A DNA stretch of 43,702 nucleotides from Sphingomonadaceae bacterium (GTDB lineage: Bacteria > Pseudomonadota > Alphaproteobacteria > Sphingomonadales > Sphingomonadaceae). Shown in pieces: positions 27,609-37,879 of the stretch. Location: the NCBI GenBank assembly GCA_021741065.1, contig JAIOYN010000006.1:1-43702 (forward strand), written 5' to 3'. The notes beneath the pieces are model-generated. The model was not told the DNA's origin. It saw only the letters and a program-made list of their open reading frames with translations, and did no database searches. The position numbers were made by a program, and so were the translations under genes. Position 1 is the first letter of the stretch; every line of letters begins with the position of its first letter.

Positions 27609-30440
27609 ATGGGCATAGAAAACCAGGATTTCGAAGTAGAGCGCGGACCGAGTTGGGAACGTGCCAACTGGCCATTGTCGGCAACAGACGATTTGACCGC
27701 ATCGCTTGACCCCACGCAAATGGCGCTCGAGGTGAAGGCTGCGTCAAAGGCCGCAGGCAAGCCAATGGCCGAATCCGATGCGGTTGCAGCAGCAAGCGAT
27801 TCGATCCGCGCGATGATGCTGGTGCGCACATACCGTGTGCGCGGGCATCTGGCCGCCAATCTTGATCCGCTTGGTCTGTCAAAGCAGGATATCCCTGCGG
27901 ACCTGACGCCTGAGTATCACGGTTTTTCGGGAGCCGACCTCGACAAGCGCGTCTATGTCGGCGGCACGCTTGGTCTGGAATGGACCACTGTGCGCGAGCT
28001 CGTCGATACGCTGCGCGCCAATTATTGTGGGCCAGTCGGTCTTGAATATATGCATATTTCCGACGTTGAAGAGCGCCGGTTTCTGCAAGAACGGATGGAA
28101 GGCAAGGACGCCGCCATTCAGTTCACGCCTGAGGGTAAGAAGGCCATTCTCGCCAAGGTTATCGAAGCCGAGCAATATGAGAAATTCCTTGGTCGCAAAT
28201 ATGTAGGCACAAAGCGTTTCGGCCTTGATGGTGGCGAATCGATGATTCCGGCACTAGAGGCGGTTATCAAATATGGCGGCCAACTTGGCGTGCGCGAAAT
28301 CGTCTATGGTATGCCGCATCGCGGCCGCTTGAACGTTCTCGCCAATGTGATGGCCAAACCTTACCGCATCATCTTCCACGAATTTTCGGGCGGCAGCGCC
28401 AACCCAGACGATGTCGGCGGTTCAGGCGATGTGAAATACCATCTCGGCACCAGCACCGACCGCGAATTTGACGGTATCAAGGTCCATATGAGCCTTGTGC
28501 CGAACCCGTCGCACCTTGAGGCCGTAAATCCCGTTGTCTTGGGCAAGGTGCGCGCCAACCAGACGGCGCGCGACGACTTGGGCAAGCATGAGCAGGTATT
28601 GCCAGTTCTGCTGCACGGTGATGCCGCCTTTGCTGGCCAGGGCATTGTGTGGGAATGCCTCGGCTTCTCTGGCATCCGTGGGTATAATACGGGTGGTTGC
28701 TTGCACTTCATCGTCAACAACCAGGTCGGTTTTACCACTAGCCCGCAATATGCGCGGTCATCACCTTATCCTTCCGACGTTGCAAAAGGCGTTCAGGCCC
28801 CGATTTTTCACGTCAATGGCGATGATCCCGAAGCGGTGACGTTCGCGTGCAAGATCGCGATTGAATTTCGCCAGACATTCCACCGCGACATCGTCATCGA
28901 CATGTGGTGCTACCGCCGCTTTGGCCATAATGAGGGCGATGAGCCCGGCTTTACGCAACCGTTGATGTACAAAGTCATCAAGAACCATCCCGCCGTAAGC
29001 ACTCTTTACGCACAACGTCTTCAAGCTGAAGGCGTAATCGACGCCAATTGGTCAAATGAACACGCGATGCGTTTTGTCCAGGCGCTTGAGCAGGAATTTG
29101 CCAGCGCCGCAGACTATAAGGCGAACGCCGCCGACTGGTTTGGTGGCCGCTGGTCAGGCCTATCAAAGCCTGCTGATCCGGAAACTGCGCGGCGCAATGT
29201 GCCAACGGGCATCACGCGCAAGTTATTCGATAGCCTTGGTCGCACGCTGACGACTGTACCCGAAGGCCATAACATCCATCCAACATTAAGCCGCGTGCTT
29301 GATGCCAAGAAAACGATGTTCAGTTCTGGAGAAAATTTCGACTGGGCAACTGGCGAAGCGCTCGCTTTTGGTTCGCTGCTTTCCGAGGGCTATGGCGTGC
29401 GTTTGTCGGGTCAGGATTCCGGTCGCGGCACATTTAGCCAGCGGCACGGTGTCTGGGTAGACCAGACCACTGAAGAAAAATATGTGCCACTTTCTACGCT
29501 GCCACATGGGCGGTTTGAAATCCTCGATAGCCCCTTGTCTGAATTCGGCGTGCTGGGCTTTGAATATGGCTATGCCGGTGCCGAACCAAAAACATTAGTC
29601 CTCTGGGAAGCGCAATTTGGCGATTTCGTAAATGGTGCGCAGACGATGATCGACCAGTTCATTGCGTCGGGTGAAGCCAAATGGCTCCGCGCCAATGGCC
29701 TCGTGATGCTATTGCCGCACGGCTATGAAGGCCAAGGGCCAGAGCATAGCTCGGCGCGGTTGGAACGCTTCCTGCAATTATGCGCGGAGGACAATATCCA
29801 GGTCGCCAATTGCACCACGCCGGCTAACTATTTCCACTTGCTGCGCCGGCAAATGGCACGGCCATTCCGCAAACCGCTTATTGTCATGACACCAAAGTCG
29901 CTTTTGCGTCATAAGCTCGCGGTTTCAAAGGCAGAGGATTTCCAAGGCGAAAGTCATTTCATGCGGATATTGTCCGACATGAATGCGCCTGCCGATAAGG
30001 ACGTGAAGCGGCTAATTTTATGCTCTGGAAAGGTCGCCTACGATCTGATGGAAGCCCGCGACGCATCGGGCGACAAAAATACCAGCATTGTACGTATTGA
30101 GCAGCTGTACCCGTTCCCATCGGAACCGTTGATTGTGCGTCTGAAGCGTATGACCAATTTGGAAGAACTGGTTTGGGCACAGGAAGAACCACGCAACGCC
30201 GGAAGCTGGTCATTCGTTGATCCTTATTTGGAAGAATGCCTCACCGAAGCCAATGTTGGCCCCACCCGTGCACGATATGCCGGACGCAGAGCCGCCGCCG
30301 CAACTGCGACAGGCCTGGCGAAGCGCCATCAGGCCGAACAAGCTGCCTTGGTCGCTGAAGCGTTAGGCCATAATGTCCGCAAAGAAATTCGCCGCCAGCG
30401 TTCCGGTGGCAAAAAACCAATCACCCCTCCATCCACGTGA
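27609..30440 (+). CDS. sucA: 2-oxoglutarate dehydrogenase E1 component
   Basis: A 943-residue thiamine-diphosphate-dependent dehydrogenase that decarboxylates 2-oxoglutarate and passes the succinyl group to SucB. The N-terminal GxLxANLDPLG region (RVRGHLAANLDPLGL) is the OdhA/SucA signature; YGMPHRGRLNVLANV, the thiamine-diphosphate region GDAAFAGQGIVWECLGFS with IVNNQVGFTT, and the C-terminal transketolase-like part with LPHGYEGQGPEHSSARLERFLQ, split for description, are all present. There is no fused E2-like acyltransferase domain. The GGAG ribosome-binding site seven bases upstream lies at the edge of the palindromic element. It is followed by sucB after 10 bases. Confidence 0.97.
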   Translation: MGIENQDFEVERGPSWERANWPLSATDDLTASLDPTQMALEVKAASKAAGKPMAESDAVAAASDSIRAMMLVRTYRVRGHLAANLDPLGLSKQDIPADLTPEYHGFSGADLDKRVYVGGTLGLEWTTVRELVDTLRANYCGPVGLEYMHISDVEERRFLQERMEGKDAAIQFTPEGKKAILAKVIEAEQYEKFLGRKYVGTKRFGLDGGESMIPALEAVIKYGGQLGVREIVYGMPHRGRLNVLANVMAKPYRIIFHEFSGGSANPDDVGGSGDVKYHLGTSTDREFDGIKVHMSLVPNPSHLEAVNPVVLGKVRANQTARDDLGKHEQVLPVLLHGDAAFAGQGIVWECLGFSGIRGYNTGGCLHFIVNNQVGFTTSPQYARSSPYPSDVAKGVQAPIFHVNGDDPEAVTFACKIAIEFRQTFHRDIVIDMWCYRRFGHNEGDEPGFTQPLMYKVIKNHPAVSTLYAQRLQAEGVIDANWSNEHAMRFVQALEQEFASAADYKANAADWFGGRWSGLSKPADPETARRNVPTGITRKLFDSLGRTLTTVPEGHNIHPTLSRVLDAKKTMFSSGENFDWATGEALAFGSLLSEGYGVRLSGQDSGRGTFSQRHGVWVDQTTEEKYVPLSTLPHGRFEILDSPLSEFGVLGFEYGYAGAEPKTLVLWEAQFGDFVNGAQTMIDQFIASGEAKWLRANGLVMLLPHGYEGQGPEHSSARLERFLQLCAEDNIQVANCTTPANYFHLLRRQMARPFRKPLIVMTPKSLLRHKLAVSKAEDFQGESHFMRILSDMNAPADKDVKRLILCSGKVAYDLMEARDASGDKNTSIVRIEQLYPFPSEPLIVRLKRMTNLEELVWAQEEPRNAGSWSFVDPYLEECLTEANVGPTRARYAGRRAAAATATGLAKRHQAEQAALVAEALGHNVRKEIRRQRSGGKKPITPPST

Positions 30441-30450
30441 GGATTAGATT

Positions 30451-31665
30451 ATGAGCACTGAAGTTAAAGTCCCTGTATTGGGCGAGTCCATCACTGAAGC
30501 AACGCTTGGTCAATGGTTGAAGAAGCCCGGTGAAGCGGTGGCTATCGACGAACCGATTGCTAGCCTTGAAACTGACAAGGTTGCGGTCGAAGTGCCGTCG
30601 CCGGTTGCGGGCATCATGGGTGCCTATGCCGTCGAAGAGGGCGCGACCGTCAATGTCGGCGCTGTCATTGCATCAATCGAGGCTGGAGCCGGGGCAACCG
30701 CGCCTGCGAAGGCCGCAACTTCAGTCGCGCCAGCGATGAAGACCACCGCTGCGCCTGCTGCCGAAGCGGAGAACAGCGACCTACCGCTTTCACCCGCCGT
30801 ACGCCGCCTTGTGCTGGAACTAGGTATTGACCCAAGCAAGATCAGAGGCACTGGCAAGGACGGCCGCCTAACGAAGGAAGATGTTTTGGCAGCTGCCAAG
30901 GGCGCACCCGCTCCATCTGCCGAAACCGCCTTTACCGCTGCGCCGACAACGCAAGCAACAGGCGCGCGTCAGGAAGAACGCGTGAAAATGACCCGTCTGC
31001 GTCAGACGATCGCCAAGCGCTTGAAGTCTGCACAAGACACAGCCGCATTGCTGACAACGTTCAACGATCTCGACATGTCGGCAGTCATCGAAGCACGCGC
31101 GACCTACAAAGATTTGTTTGAAAAGAAGCATGGTGTCCGCTTGGGCTTCATGGGCTTTTTCACCAAGGCAGTGGCTTTGGCTGCACGCGATGTGCCGTCC
31201 GTGAACGCGAAGATTGAAGGCGACGAAATCGTCTATCACAATTATCTCGATGTATCGGTTGCAGTCAGCGCACCCAATGGCCTTGTGGTTCCTGTTGTCC
31301 GCAACGCTGATGCCATGAGCTTTGCGCAGATTGAAAAGGCGATTGGGGATTTCGGTGCGAAGGCGAAGGCTGGCACGTTGACAATGGAAGACATGTCCGG
31401 CGGTACCTTCACCATTTCCAATGGCGGTGTGTTTGGCAGCCTGATGTCCACGCCAATCATCAACCCTCCACAATCGGCAGTGCTTGGCCTTCACCGAATT
31501 GAAGACCGCCCGGTTGTCCGTGACGGACAAGTCGTGGTGCGTCCGATGATGTATTTGGCGTTAAGCTATGACCACCGCCTCATCGATGGTCGCGAAGCTG
31601 TAACCTTCCTGAAGATCGTCAAAGAGGCGATTGAAGACCCGACCCGGTTATTGATCGACCTTTAA
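30451..31665 (+). CDS. sucB: Dihydrolipoyllysine succinyltransferase (E2 of 2-oxoglutarate dehydrogenase)
   Basis: A 404-residue E2 core protein. The single lipoyl domain covers residues 1-75, with the lipoylated lysine at Lys43 ([12 protein letters not shown]). An Ala/Pro/Thr-rich linker follows, then the E3-binding domain about 110-147 ([19 protein letters not shown]), a second flexible linker, and the catalytic acyltransferase domain from about residue 175. The catalytic [13 protein letters not shown] contains His375 and Asp379. It transfers the succinyl group to CoA and forms the scaffold for SucA and Lpd. One lipoyl domain and overall length are normal for SucB. Confidence 0.96.
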   Translation: MSTEVKVPVLGESITEATLGQWLKKPGEAVAIDEPIASLETDKVAVEVPSPVAGIMGAYAVEEGATVNVGAVIASIEAGAGATAPAKAATSVAPAMKTTAAPAAEAENSDLPLSPAVRRLVLELGIDPSKIRGTGKDGRLTKEDVLAAAKGAPAPSAETAFTAAPTTQATGARQEERVKMTRLRQTIAKRLKSAQDTAALLTTFNDLDMSAVIEARATYKDLFEKKHGVRLGFMGFFTKAVALAARDVPSVNAKIEGDEIVYHNYLDVSVAVSAPNGLVVPVVRNADAMSFAQIEKAIGDFGAKAKAGTLTMEDMSGGTFTISNGGVFGSLMSTPIINPPQSAVLGLHRIEDRPVVRDGQVVVRPMMYLALSYDHRLIDGREAVTFLKIVKEAIEDPTRLLIDL

Positions 31666-31677
31666 GGAGCCTGAGCC

Positions 31678-33087
31678 ATGGCAGAACATGATTACGACCT
31701 GATCGTTATTGGCGCAGGTCCTGGCGGCTATGTCGCCGCGATCCGCGCAGCACAATTGGGGCTGAAAACCGCCTGCGTAGAGAGCCGCGAAACCTTGGGC
31801 GGCACATGCCTGAACGTTGGCTGCATTCCATCCAAGGCGTTGCTGCACGCGTCCGAAATTTTTCACGAAGCGCAATCGGGTTCATTGGCGAAGTTCGGTA
31901 TCGATTTTACGGGGGTGTCGCTTAATCTCGACCAAATGCATGCCGAAAAGGCGAAAGCCGTTGGTGAGCTGACCGGTGGCATCGAATTTCTGTTCAAGAA
32001 GAACAAGGTCGACTGGTTGAAGGGCCGTGCGACGTTTATCTCGGCCAACAGCGTCGATGTTGCAGGTAAAAGCTACACCGCGAAGAATATCATGGTCGCA
32101 ACGGGTTCCTCGGTCACGCCATTGCCAGGCGTCGAGATTGACCAGAAAGTCATCGTCGATTCCACTGGCGCGCTTGCGTTTCCAAAGGTGCCAAAGCATT
32201 TGATCGTCATTGGCGGCGGAGTTATTGGCCTTGAGCTTGGCAGCGTCTGGCTGCGTCTTGGCGCGCAAGTCACCGTTGTTGAATATCTTGATCAAATTCT
32301 ACCAGGTATGGACGGCGAAGTTCGCAAGGAAGCGGGCAAAATTTTCAAGAAGCAGGGCTTCAACATCCGCACGGGTACAAAGGTGACTGGCGCGACCGTT
32401 AAGGGCAACACGGCCACGCTGACCGTTGAACCCGCTGCGGGCGGCGCTAGCGAAACAATCGAGTCAGATTGCGTCCTTGTCGCCATTGGCCGCCGTGCGA
32501 ACACCGGCGGCCTCGCGCTGGAGAAGGCAGGGCTCACTGTCAACGCGCGTGGACAAATTGAGATTGGCCATGATTTCCAGACCAGCGTTCCTGGTATTTA
32601 TGCCGTGGGCGACGTCTGTCCTGGCCCGATGCTTGCGCACAAGGCCGAGGATGAAGGTATTGCAGCTGCAGAATTTGTCGCTGGCCGGACCGGAATCGTC
32701 AATCATGATGTCATACCTGGCGTGGTTTATACCTATCCTGAAATCGCTAGCGTTGGCCTGACCGAAGAAGAAGCCAAGGAAAAAGCGGCGGCGGCGGGCG
32801 GAGAGATCAAGGTCGGCAAATTCCCCATGATGGCGAATAGCCGGGCAAAGACCAACCGCGACACCGACGGTTTTGTGAAGGTGATTGCGGACGCAAAAAC
32901 CGATCGCGTCCTTGGGGTGCATATTATTGCGTCGATTGCTGGTAGCATGATCGCCGAAGCGTGCACTGCGATGGAATTTGGCGCAACATCGGAAGATATT
33001 GCTTATACCTGCCACGCGCACCCGACACACGCCGAAGCGTTGAAGGAAGCGGCTATGGCCGTAACCGGCAAGCCGATCCACATGTAA
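31678..33087 (+). CDS. lpd: Dihydrolipoyl dehydrogenase (E3)
   Basis: A 469-residue pyridine nucleotide-disulfide oxidoreductase that reoxidises dihydrolipoamide and makes NADH. FAD motif IGAGPGGYVAA at residues 11-21, redox-active pair Cys44 and Cys49 in GGTCLNVGCIPSKAL, NAD motif VIGGGVIGLELGSVW, and the C-terminal base pair His448/Glu453 in HPTHAE are all in place. The start has a TAAGGAGC ribosome-binding sequence. It closes the sucA-sucB-lpd run, 12 bases after sucB, so this copy most likely serves the 2-oxoglutarate complex; sharing with pyruvate dehydrogenase is possible. Confidence 0.97.
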   Translation: MAEHDYDLIVIGAGPGGYVAAIRAAQLGLKTACVESRETLGGTCLNVGCIPSKALLHASEIFHEAQSGSLAKFGIDFTGVSLNLDQMHAEKAKAVGELTGGIEFLFKKNKVDWLKGRATFISANSVDVAGKSYTAKNIMVATGSSVTPLPGVEIDQKVIVDSTGALAFPKVPKHLIVIGGGVIGLELGSVWLRLGAQVTVVEYLDQILPGMDGEVRKEAGKIFKKQGFNIRTGTKVTGATVKGNTATLTVEPAAGGASETIESDCVLVAIGRRANTGGLALEKAGLTVNARGQIEIGHDFQTSVPGIYAVGDVCPGPMLAHKAEDEGIAAAEFVAGRTGIVNHDVIPGVVYTYPEIASVGLTEEEAKEKAAAAGGEIKVGKFPMMANSRAKTNRDTDGFVKVIADAKTDRVLGVHIIASIAGSMIAEACTAMEFGATSEDIAYTCHAHPTHAEALKEAAMAVTGKPIHM

Positions 33088-33103
33088 TGGTCACGCAAGC
33101 GGT

Positions 33104-33131
33104 CCAGATGGCATGCGCAATAGCCATTTGG
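33104..33131. terminator. Hairpin between convergent lpd and msrA (possible terminator)
   Basis: CCAGATGGC (33104-33112) can pair with GCCATTTGG (33123-33131) over nine positions, one of them G-U, with a 10-base loop. It lies 17 bases after the lpd stop and 34 bases before the msrA stop on the other strand, where a terminator is expected. Neither strand has a T-run after the stem, so factor-independent termination is uncertain. Confidence 0.4.
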
Positions 33132-33164
33132 AAGGGCTGGGCCACCCCGGTCTCTCGCGGATAG

Positions 33165-33866
33165 CTAACGCACGCGGCTTGCGAATAGCCGGTTAAGATT
33201 GACGATTTTTGGCTTATCCCATTGAACAATATAGGGATGGCGTGGGTTCTTCGCCATAAAATCCTGATGATAGGTTTCCGCAGGAAAGAAGCTGAAGGGC
33301 TCAATCTTCGTCACAATCGGCTTCTTCCAATACGCCGCCTTGTCCAATTGCGCGATATAGGCGCTTGCGGCATTTCGCTGTGCGGCATTGGCGGGAAAAA
33401 TGGCTGTGCGATATTGCGCGCCCCGGTCCGGCCCTTGGCGATTTAACTGCGTCGGATCATGCGCCACCGAAAAGAATATGTGCAGCAAATCATTATAGCT
33501 CACGCGCGCCGGGTCATAATAAACACGCACGGACTCCGCGTGTTTCGTCTGCCCTGCACTGACGAGATCGTAATTCGCCTTCGCTTTGGTGTCGCCTGAA
33601 TAACCAGACTCGACGCGGGTTACGCCTTTCACACGTTCAAATACTGCTTCCACACCCCAAAAGCAGCCTCCCGCGAATATAGCGACCTGCTGTGTTTTTG
33701 GCTCGACAATGCGGGTGGCGGGCGCAACTATGCGAAGCCCCTCAGTGGCATGCGCGCTGCCAATTGGACCTTCAACGTCGGATCCACATGCAGTCATAAG
33801 GCCAAGCAGTAGGGCGACATTCAGGTTGCGAATTAGGCCTTTAGCAGCGCTGTGCCGACTTTTCAT
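33165..33866 (-). CDS. msrA: Peptide-methionine (S)-S-oxide reductase MsrA, exported form
   Basis: A 233-residue MsrA that reduces methionine-S-sulfoxide. The N-terminal ~30 residues are basic then hydrophobic (NLNVALLLGLMTACGSD), a secretion signal with a probable lipobox at Cys27, so the enzyme should act in the periplasm, possibly membrane-anchored. The catalytic cysteine is Cys68 in the GGCFWGVE signature, and SGYSGD plus the HDPTQLNRQGPDRGAQYRTAIF segment complete the active site, split for description. There is no other cysteine in the mature chain, so the usual resolving cysteines are absent. It lies 7 bases after the aminotransferase gene on the same strand and is probably co-transcribed with it. 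Confidence 0.92.
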   Translation of the reverse strand: MKSRHSAAKGLIRNLNVALLLGLMTACGSDVEGPIGSAHATEGLRIVAPATRIVEPKTQQVAIFAGGCFWGVEAVFERVKGVTRVESGYSGDTKAKANYDLVSAGQTKHAESVRVYYDPARVSYNDLLHIFFSVAHDPTQLNRQGPDRGAQYRTAIFPANAAQRNAASAYIAQLDKAAYWKKPIVTKIEPFSFFPAETYHQDFMAKNPRHPYIVQWDKPKIVNLNRLFASRVR

Positions 33867-33873
33867 GATGGGC

Positions 33874-35133
<1,260 letters not shown>

Positions 35134-35143
35134 TCACCAAAAA

Positions 35144-36895
35144 TTACGCAACCCTGTTGGCCCGTATCAATCCCCGCAGGCTATTGCCGACCCAAAATCC
35201 ATCAGACAAATCCTCTATCCGCAGGTCGGCTTCTTTCGCTTTGCCCGCTTCAATCAGTTCACGCCGCAATATGGAGGGCAGCAACCCGGTTTCCAATCGC
35301 GGGGTCAAAAACTGGCCATCGCATTCCACAAACAAAGCGGTGATGCTGCCCTCGGTAAGCAAACCGTCGCGGCCGACAAACACCACTTCATCGCAATCTG
35401 GTCGCCCCCTGCGTGCGTCGTCGTAAAAGGCGCGGTCGGAAATTTTATGCCGCAACCGGAAATCACCTGCGTCGACGGGCAACGGCACGACACCAACCCG
35501 CCATTCGGTTACATCTTCCAACGGCCAAATCTCAATTGCTTGCGCGCCATGTTGCGATACCATCAGGCGGATTCTGGAGAGGCGCTTAAGGTTGCAAATG
35601 CTTGCCTGCAAGCGGTTGTGCAATTCGTGCCAGTCAAATTCGAAGCCAAAGTACGCCGCGCTCGATTTCATCCGCTCAAGATGTTTGTCCAATCGCAAGA
35701 TCCCAGTCGCGGGTTCGAACCGAATCGTTTCGATCAAGTCAAAACCCGGATTTTTCAGTTTAGCGAAATCCCCTTTGGCCAAACACTCGGCCCATTCATC
35801 ACCCTCAACGGAATCGGCCACCACGCCAGACCCTAAACCCAGCGAGAGGGACTGTGTTACTTCACACGCCGTAAATGTACGAATAGCAACGTTGAACGCC
35901 GCATCGCCATTGTTGTCTATCCGGCCGATGGAACCACAATATAGACCACGTGGCGTAGCCTCGACCTCATCCACCACTTGCATGGCGCGGATCTTCGGTG
36001 CCCCGGTGATGGAGCCACAAGGAAACAACGCCTGTATGACGTCAATGGCATCATGCGCATCGGCCAGCACGCCGGTGACCGTAGAGGTCATCTGGTGCAC
36101 CGTGGGATAACTTTCAACATGGAAAAGTTCTGGTACCTTTACGCTACCCGCGATGCAGACGCGCGATAAGTCATTGCGCAACAGATCAACAATCATCAGG
36201 TTTTCGGCCCGTTGCTTAGGGTCCATTCTCAAATGTTCCGCGGCTTGTGCATCTTCGACAGGATCAGTCAGCCGCGGCGCTGTCCCCTTCATGGGTTTTG
36301 TTGTGATCCTTTGGTCTTTCAACGCAAAAAATAGCTCAGGAGAAAAAGACAGATAATATGTCTGTCCGGTCCAGATCACTCCACCATAGCCAGCGCGGGC
36401 GCGACCGCGCAACGCGGCGTATAAAGCCAATGGATCGCCTGAATAATCCGCTGTCAGCGGGAATGTCAGATTGGCCTGATAGATATCCCCCGCGCGGATA
36501 TATTCCTGCACTCTCGCAAAGGCCTGGCTATAGTCGTCGCGCGATATGCCCGGACGCAATTCAGACATCCAAACACCTGCAGGGTCGGGTAACAATGATG
36601 TCACAGAGCCTGCATCTATAGTACTGAAATTATTGAATAATCCAAACCATGCCCGCAATCCGGATGGCGCGGGTGTCAGGCCAGGCAAGAGATGCGCGCC
36701 AGCCTCATAGCCGAAAAATCCGGCTGCATGCAGGCCGTCCTGTCGCGCCTGCCGAAGCGAAACGAGGAGCGCGCTTAACTCATCACCATCATGGGCCGTC
36801 AGAACTTCTACCGGATTTTTGTAAAGCCGTGCAGGCGATGCACCGTGCGTCCGCGCATCATCGAGCAGAACGAAAGGCCCCTCTGTGGGGATCAT
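35144..36895 (-). CDS. pabB: Bifunctional aminodeoxychorismate synthase component I / aminodeoxychorismate lyase (PabB-PabC fusion)
   Basis: A 583-residue fusion. Residues 1 to about 375 are a chorismate-binding PabB domain: the motif KPMKGTAPR holds the PabB-type lysine, and QRAENLMIVDLLRNDLSR and PCGSITGAPKIRAMQVVDE are the magnesium and chorismate-binding signatures. Residues from about 380 to the end are a fold-type IV PLP enzyme (FDLIETIRFEPATGILRLDKHLERM, split for description; GLLTEGSITALFVE) of the PabC type, which releases pyruvate to give 4-aminobenzoate for folate. The partner glutaminase PabA is not in the window. The fusion is known in alphaproteobacteria. The gene starts 11 bases downstream of the tRNA-Gly CCA end on the same strand, so it may be read from the tRNA promoter. 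Confidence 0.92.
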   Translation of the reverse strand: MIPTEGPFVLLDDARTHGASPARLYKNPVEVLTAHDGDELSALLVSLRQARQDGLHAAGFFGYEAGAHLLPGLTPAPSGLRAWFGLFNNFSTIDAGSVTSLLPDPAGVWMSELRPGISRDDYSQAFARVQEYIRAGDIYQANLTFPLTADYSGDPLALYAALRGRARAGYGGVIWTGQTYYLSFSPELFFALKDQRITTKPMKGTAPRLTDPVEDAQAAEHLRMDPKQRAENLMIVDLLRNDLSRVCIAGSVKVPELFHVESYPTVHQMTSTVTGVLADAHDAIDVIQALFPCGSITGAPKIRAMQVVDEVEATPRGLYCGSIGRIDNNGDAAFNVAIRTFTACEVTQSLSLGLGSGVVADSVEGDEWAECLAKGDFAKLKNPGFDLIETIRFEPATGILRLDKHLERMKSSAAYFGFEFDWHELHNRLQASICNLKRLSRIRLMVSQHGAQAIEIWPLEDVTEWRVGVVPLPVDAGDFRLRHKISDRAFYDDARRGRPDCDEVVFVGRDGLLTEGSITALFVECDGQFLTPRLETGLLPSILRRELIEAGKAKEADLRIEDLSDGFWVGNSLRGLIRANRVA

Positions 36896-36906
36896 AAGGT
36901 GAGGAC

Positions 36907-36980
36907 TGGAGCGGGTGAGGGGAATCGAACCCCCGTATTCAGCTTGGGAAACTGCTGCTCTGCCATTGAGCTACACCCGC
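36907..36980 (-). tRNA. tRNA-Gly (anticodon CCC)
   Basis: Read on the minus strand the sequence folds as a standard cloverleaf: acceptor GCGGGTG with CACCCGC, D-arm GCTC...GAGC, T-arm GGGGG/CCCCT around TTCGATT. The seven-base anticodon loop TTCCCAA gives anticodon CCC, which reads GGG glycine codons. The discriminator base T and a genome-encoded CCA (36907-36909) follow the acceptor stem. The anticodon stem has a weak outer pair and a T-G inner pair, which is the only unusual point. It lies between fghA and pabB on the same strand. Confidence 0.95.
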
Positions 36981-37008
36981 GCGACATTCCGCATTTTATC
37001 CTGTCGGA

Positions 37009-37036
37009 TAGGATTTTGCCAATGCCCAAAATCCTA
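37009..37036 (-). terminator. Perfect 10-bp hairpin at the fghA stop codon
   Basis: TAGGATTTTG (minus strand, 37027-37036) pairs perfectly with CAAAATCCTA (37009-37018) around an 8-base loop. The TAG that opens the stem is the stop codon of fghA. It probably ends the VOC-prdX-fghA transcript before the tRNA gene. There is no long T-run directly after it on the minus strand; a second small TATCC/GGATA hairpin overlaps its 3' side, so the mechanism is unclear. Confidence 0.55.
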
Positions 37037-37879
37037 GCCTTTCAAGCGGTCAGCATGCCAAGTAAGATGATCGCCCATGAAGGTCGAGATGAAATAGTAA
37101 CTGTGGTCATAACCCGGCTGCATGCGGATGGTCGCCGGCTGACCTACGGCAGCGCACTGCTCGGTTAGCAAATGTGTTTTAAGCTGTGCCTCCAAGAAAT
37201 TGTCGGCACTGCCTTGGTCAACCAAAAGGTCAGGCAAACGCGCGCCATCAGCAATCAAGGCAACGCTGTCATATGCGCGCCACTGGGCCCGGTCTTGCCC
37301 GATATAGCCGCCCAGCGCCTTTTCACCCCAGGGGCAGTTCAGCGGCGACACAATAGGCGAAAACGCGGATGTGGAACGGAACCGACCAGGGTTTCGCAGA
37401 CTGATGGTCAATGCGCCATGCCCGCCCATCGAATGCCCCATGATCGCTTGCCGCTGCATATCGGCGGGAAAATGTGCTGCAATGATAGCTGGCAGTTCAT
37501 TTTCGATATAATCTTGCATCCGGTAATGCTGGTCGAATGGCGCTTGCGTCGCGTTGACGTAAAAGCCTGCGCCAAGACCGAAGTCATAAGCGGCTTCGGC
37601 ATCGTCAGGAACGCCCTCTCCACGCGGGCTGGTGTCGGGCGCGATAAAGATCAAACCGAGTTCGGCACAGGCACGGCGAAATTCGCCCTTCTCGGTCACA
37701 TTGGCATGGGTGCAAGTGAGGCCTGACAGAAACCAGACGACGGGCAACAACGCGCCCTCTTCATGGGGCGGCACGTAGACCGAAAAGGTCATGTCGGTGC
37801 CGGTGGCCGCCGATGCGTGGCGATACACACCTTGAACGCCGCCAAAGGCAATGTTGGTGGACACAGTTTCTATGGTCAT
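37034..37879 (-). CDS. fghA: S-formylglutathione hydrolase
   Basis: A 281-residue alpha/beta hydrolase of the esterase D family that splits S-formylglutathione to formate and glutathione, the last step of glutathione-dependent formaldehyde removal. The nucleophile elbow is GHSMGGHGALTI with the catalytic serine; FLSGLTCTHANVTEKGEFRR and the later DQGSADNFL and YDHSYYFISTF segments supply the aspartate and histidine. The start at 37879 gives the normal N-terminus TIETVSTNIAFGG and overlaps the prdX stop by 4 bases; a longer in-frame version reaching 37927 would overlap prdX by 52 bases. The dehydrogenase that normally precedes it in the pathway (adhC) is not in the window. Confidence 0.93.
   Translation of the reverse strand: MTIETVSTNIAFGGVQGVYRHASAATGTDMTFSVYVPPHEEGALLPVVWFLSGLTCTHANVTEKGEFRRACAELGLIFIAPDTSPRGEGVPDDAEAAYDFGLGAGFYVNATQAPFDQHYRMQDYIENELPAIIAAHFPADMQRQAIMGHSMGGHGALTISLRNPGRFRSTSAFSPIVSPLNCPWGEKALGGYIGQDRAQWRAYDSVALIADGARLPDLLVDQGSADNFLEAQLKTHLLTEQCAAVGQPATIRMQPGYDHSYYFISTFMGDHLTWHADRLKG

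Noticed and set aside
36907-36980. tRNA-Gly as an integration site for a mobile element
   Set aside because: No integrase, no direct repeat of the tRNA 3' end and no foreign-looking genes on either side.
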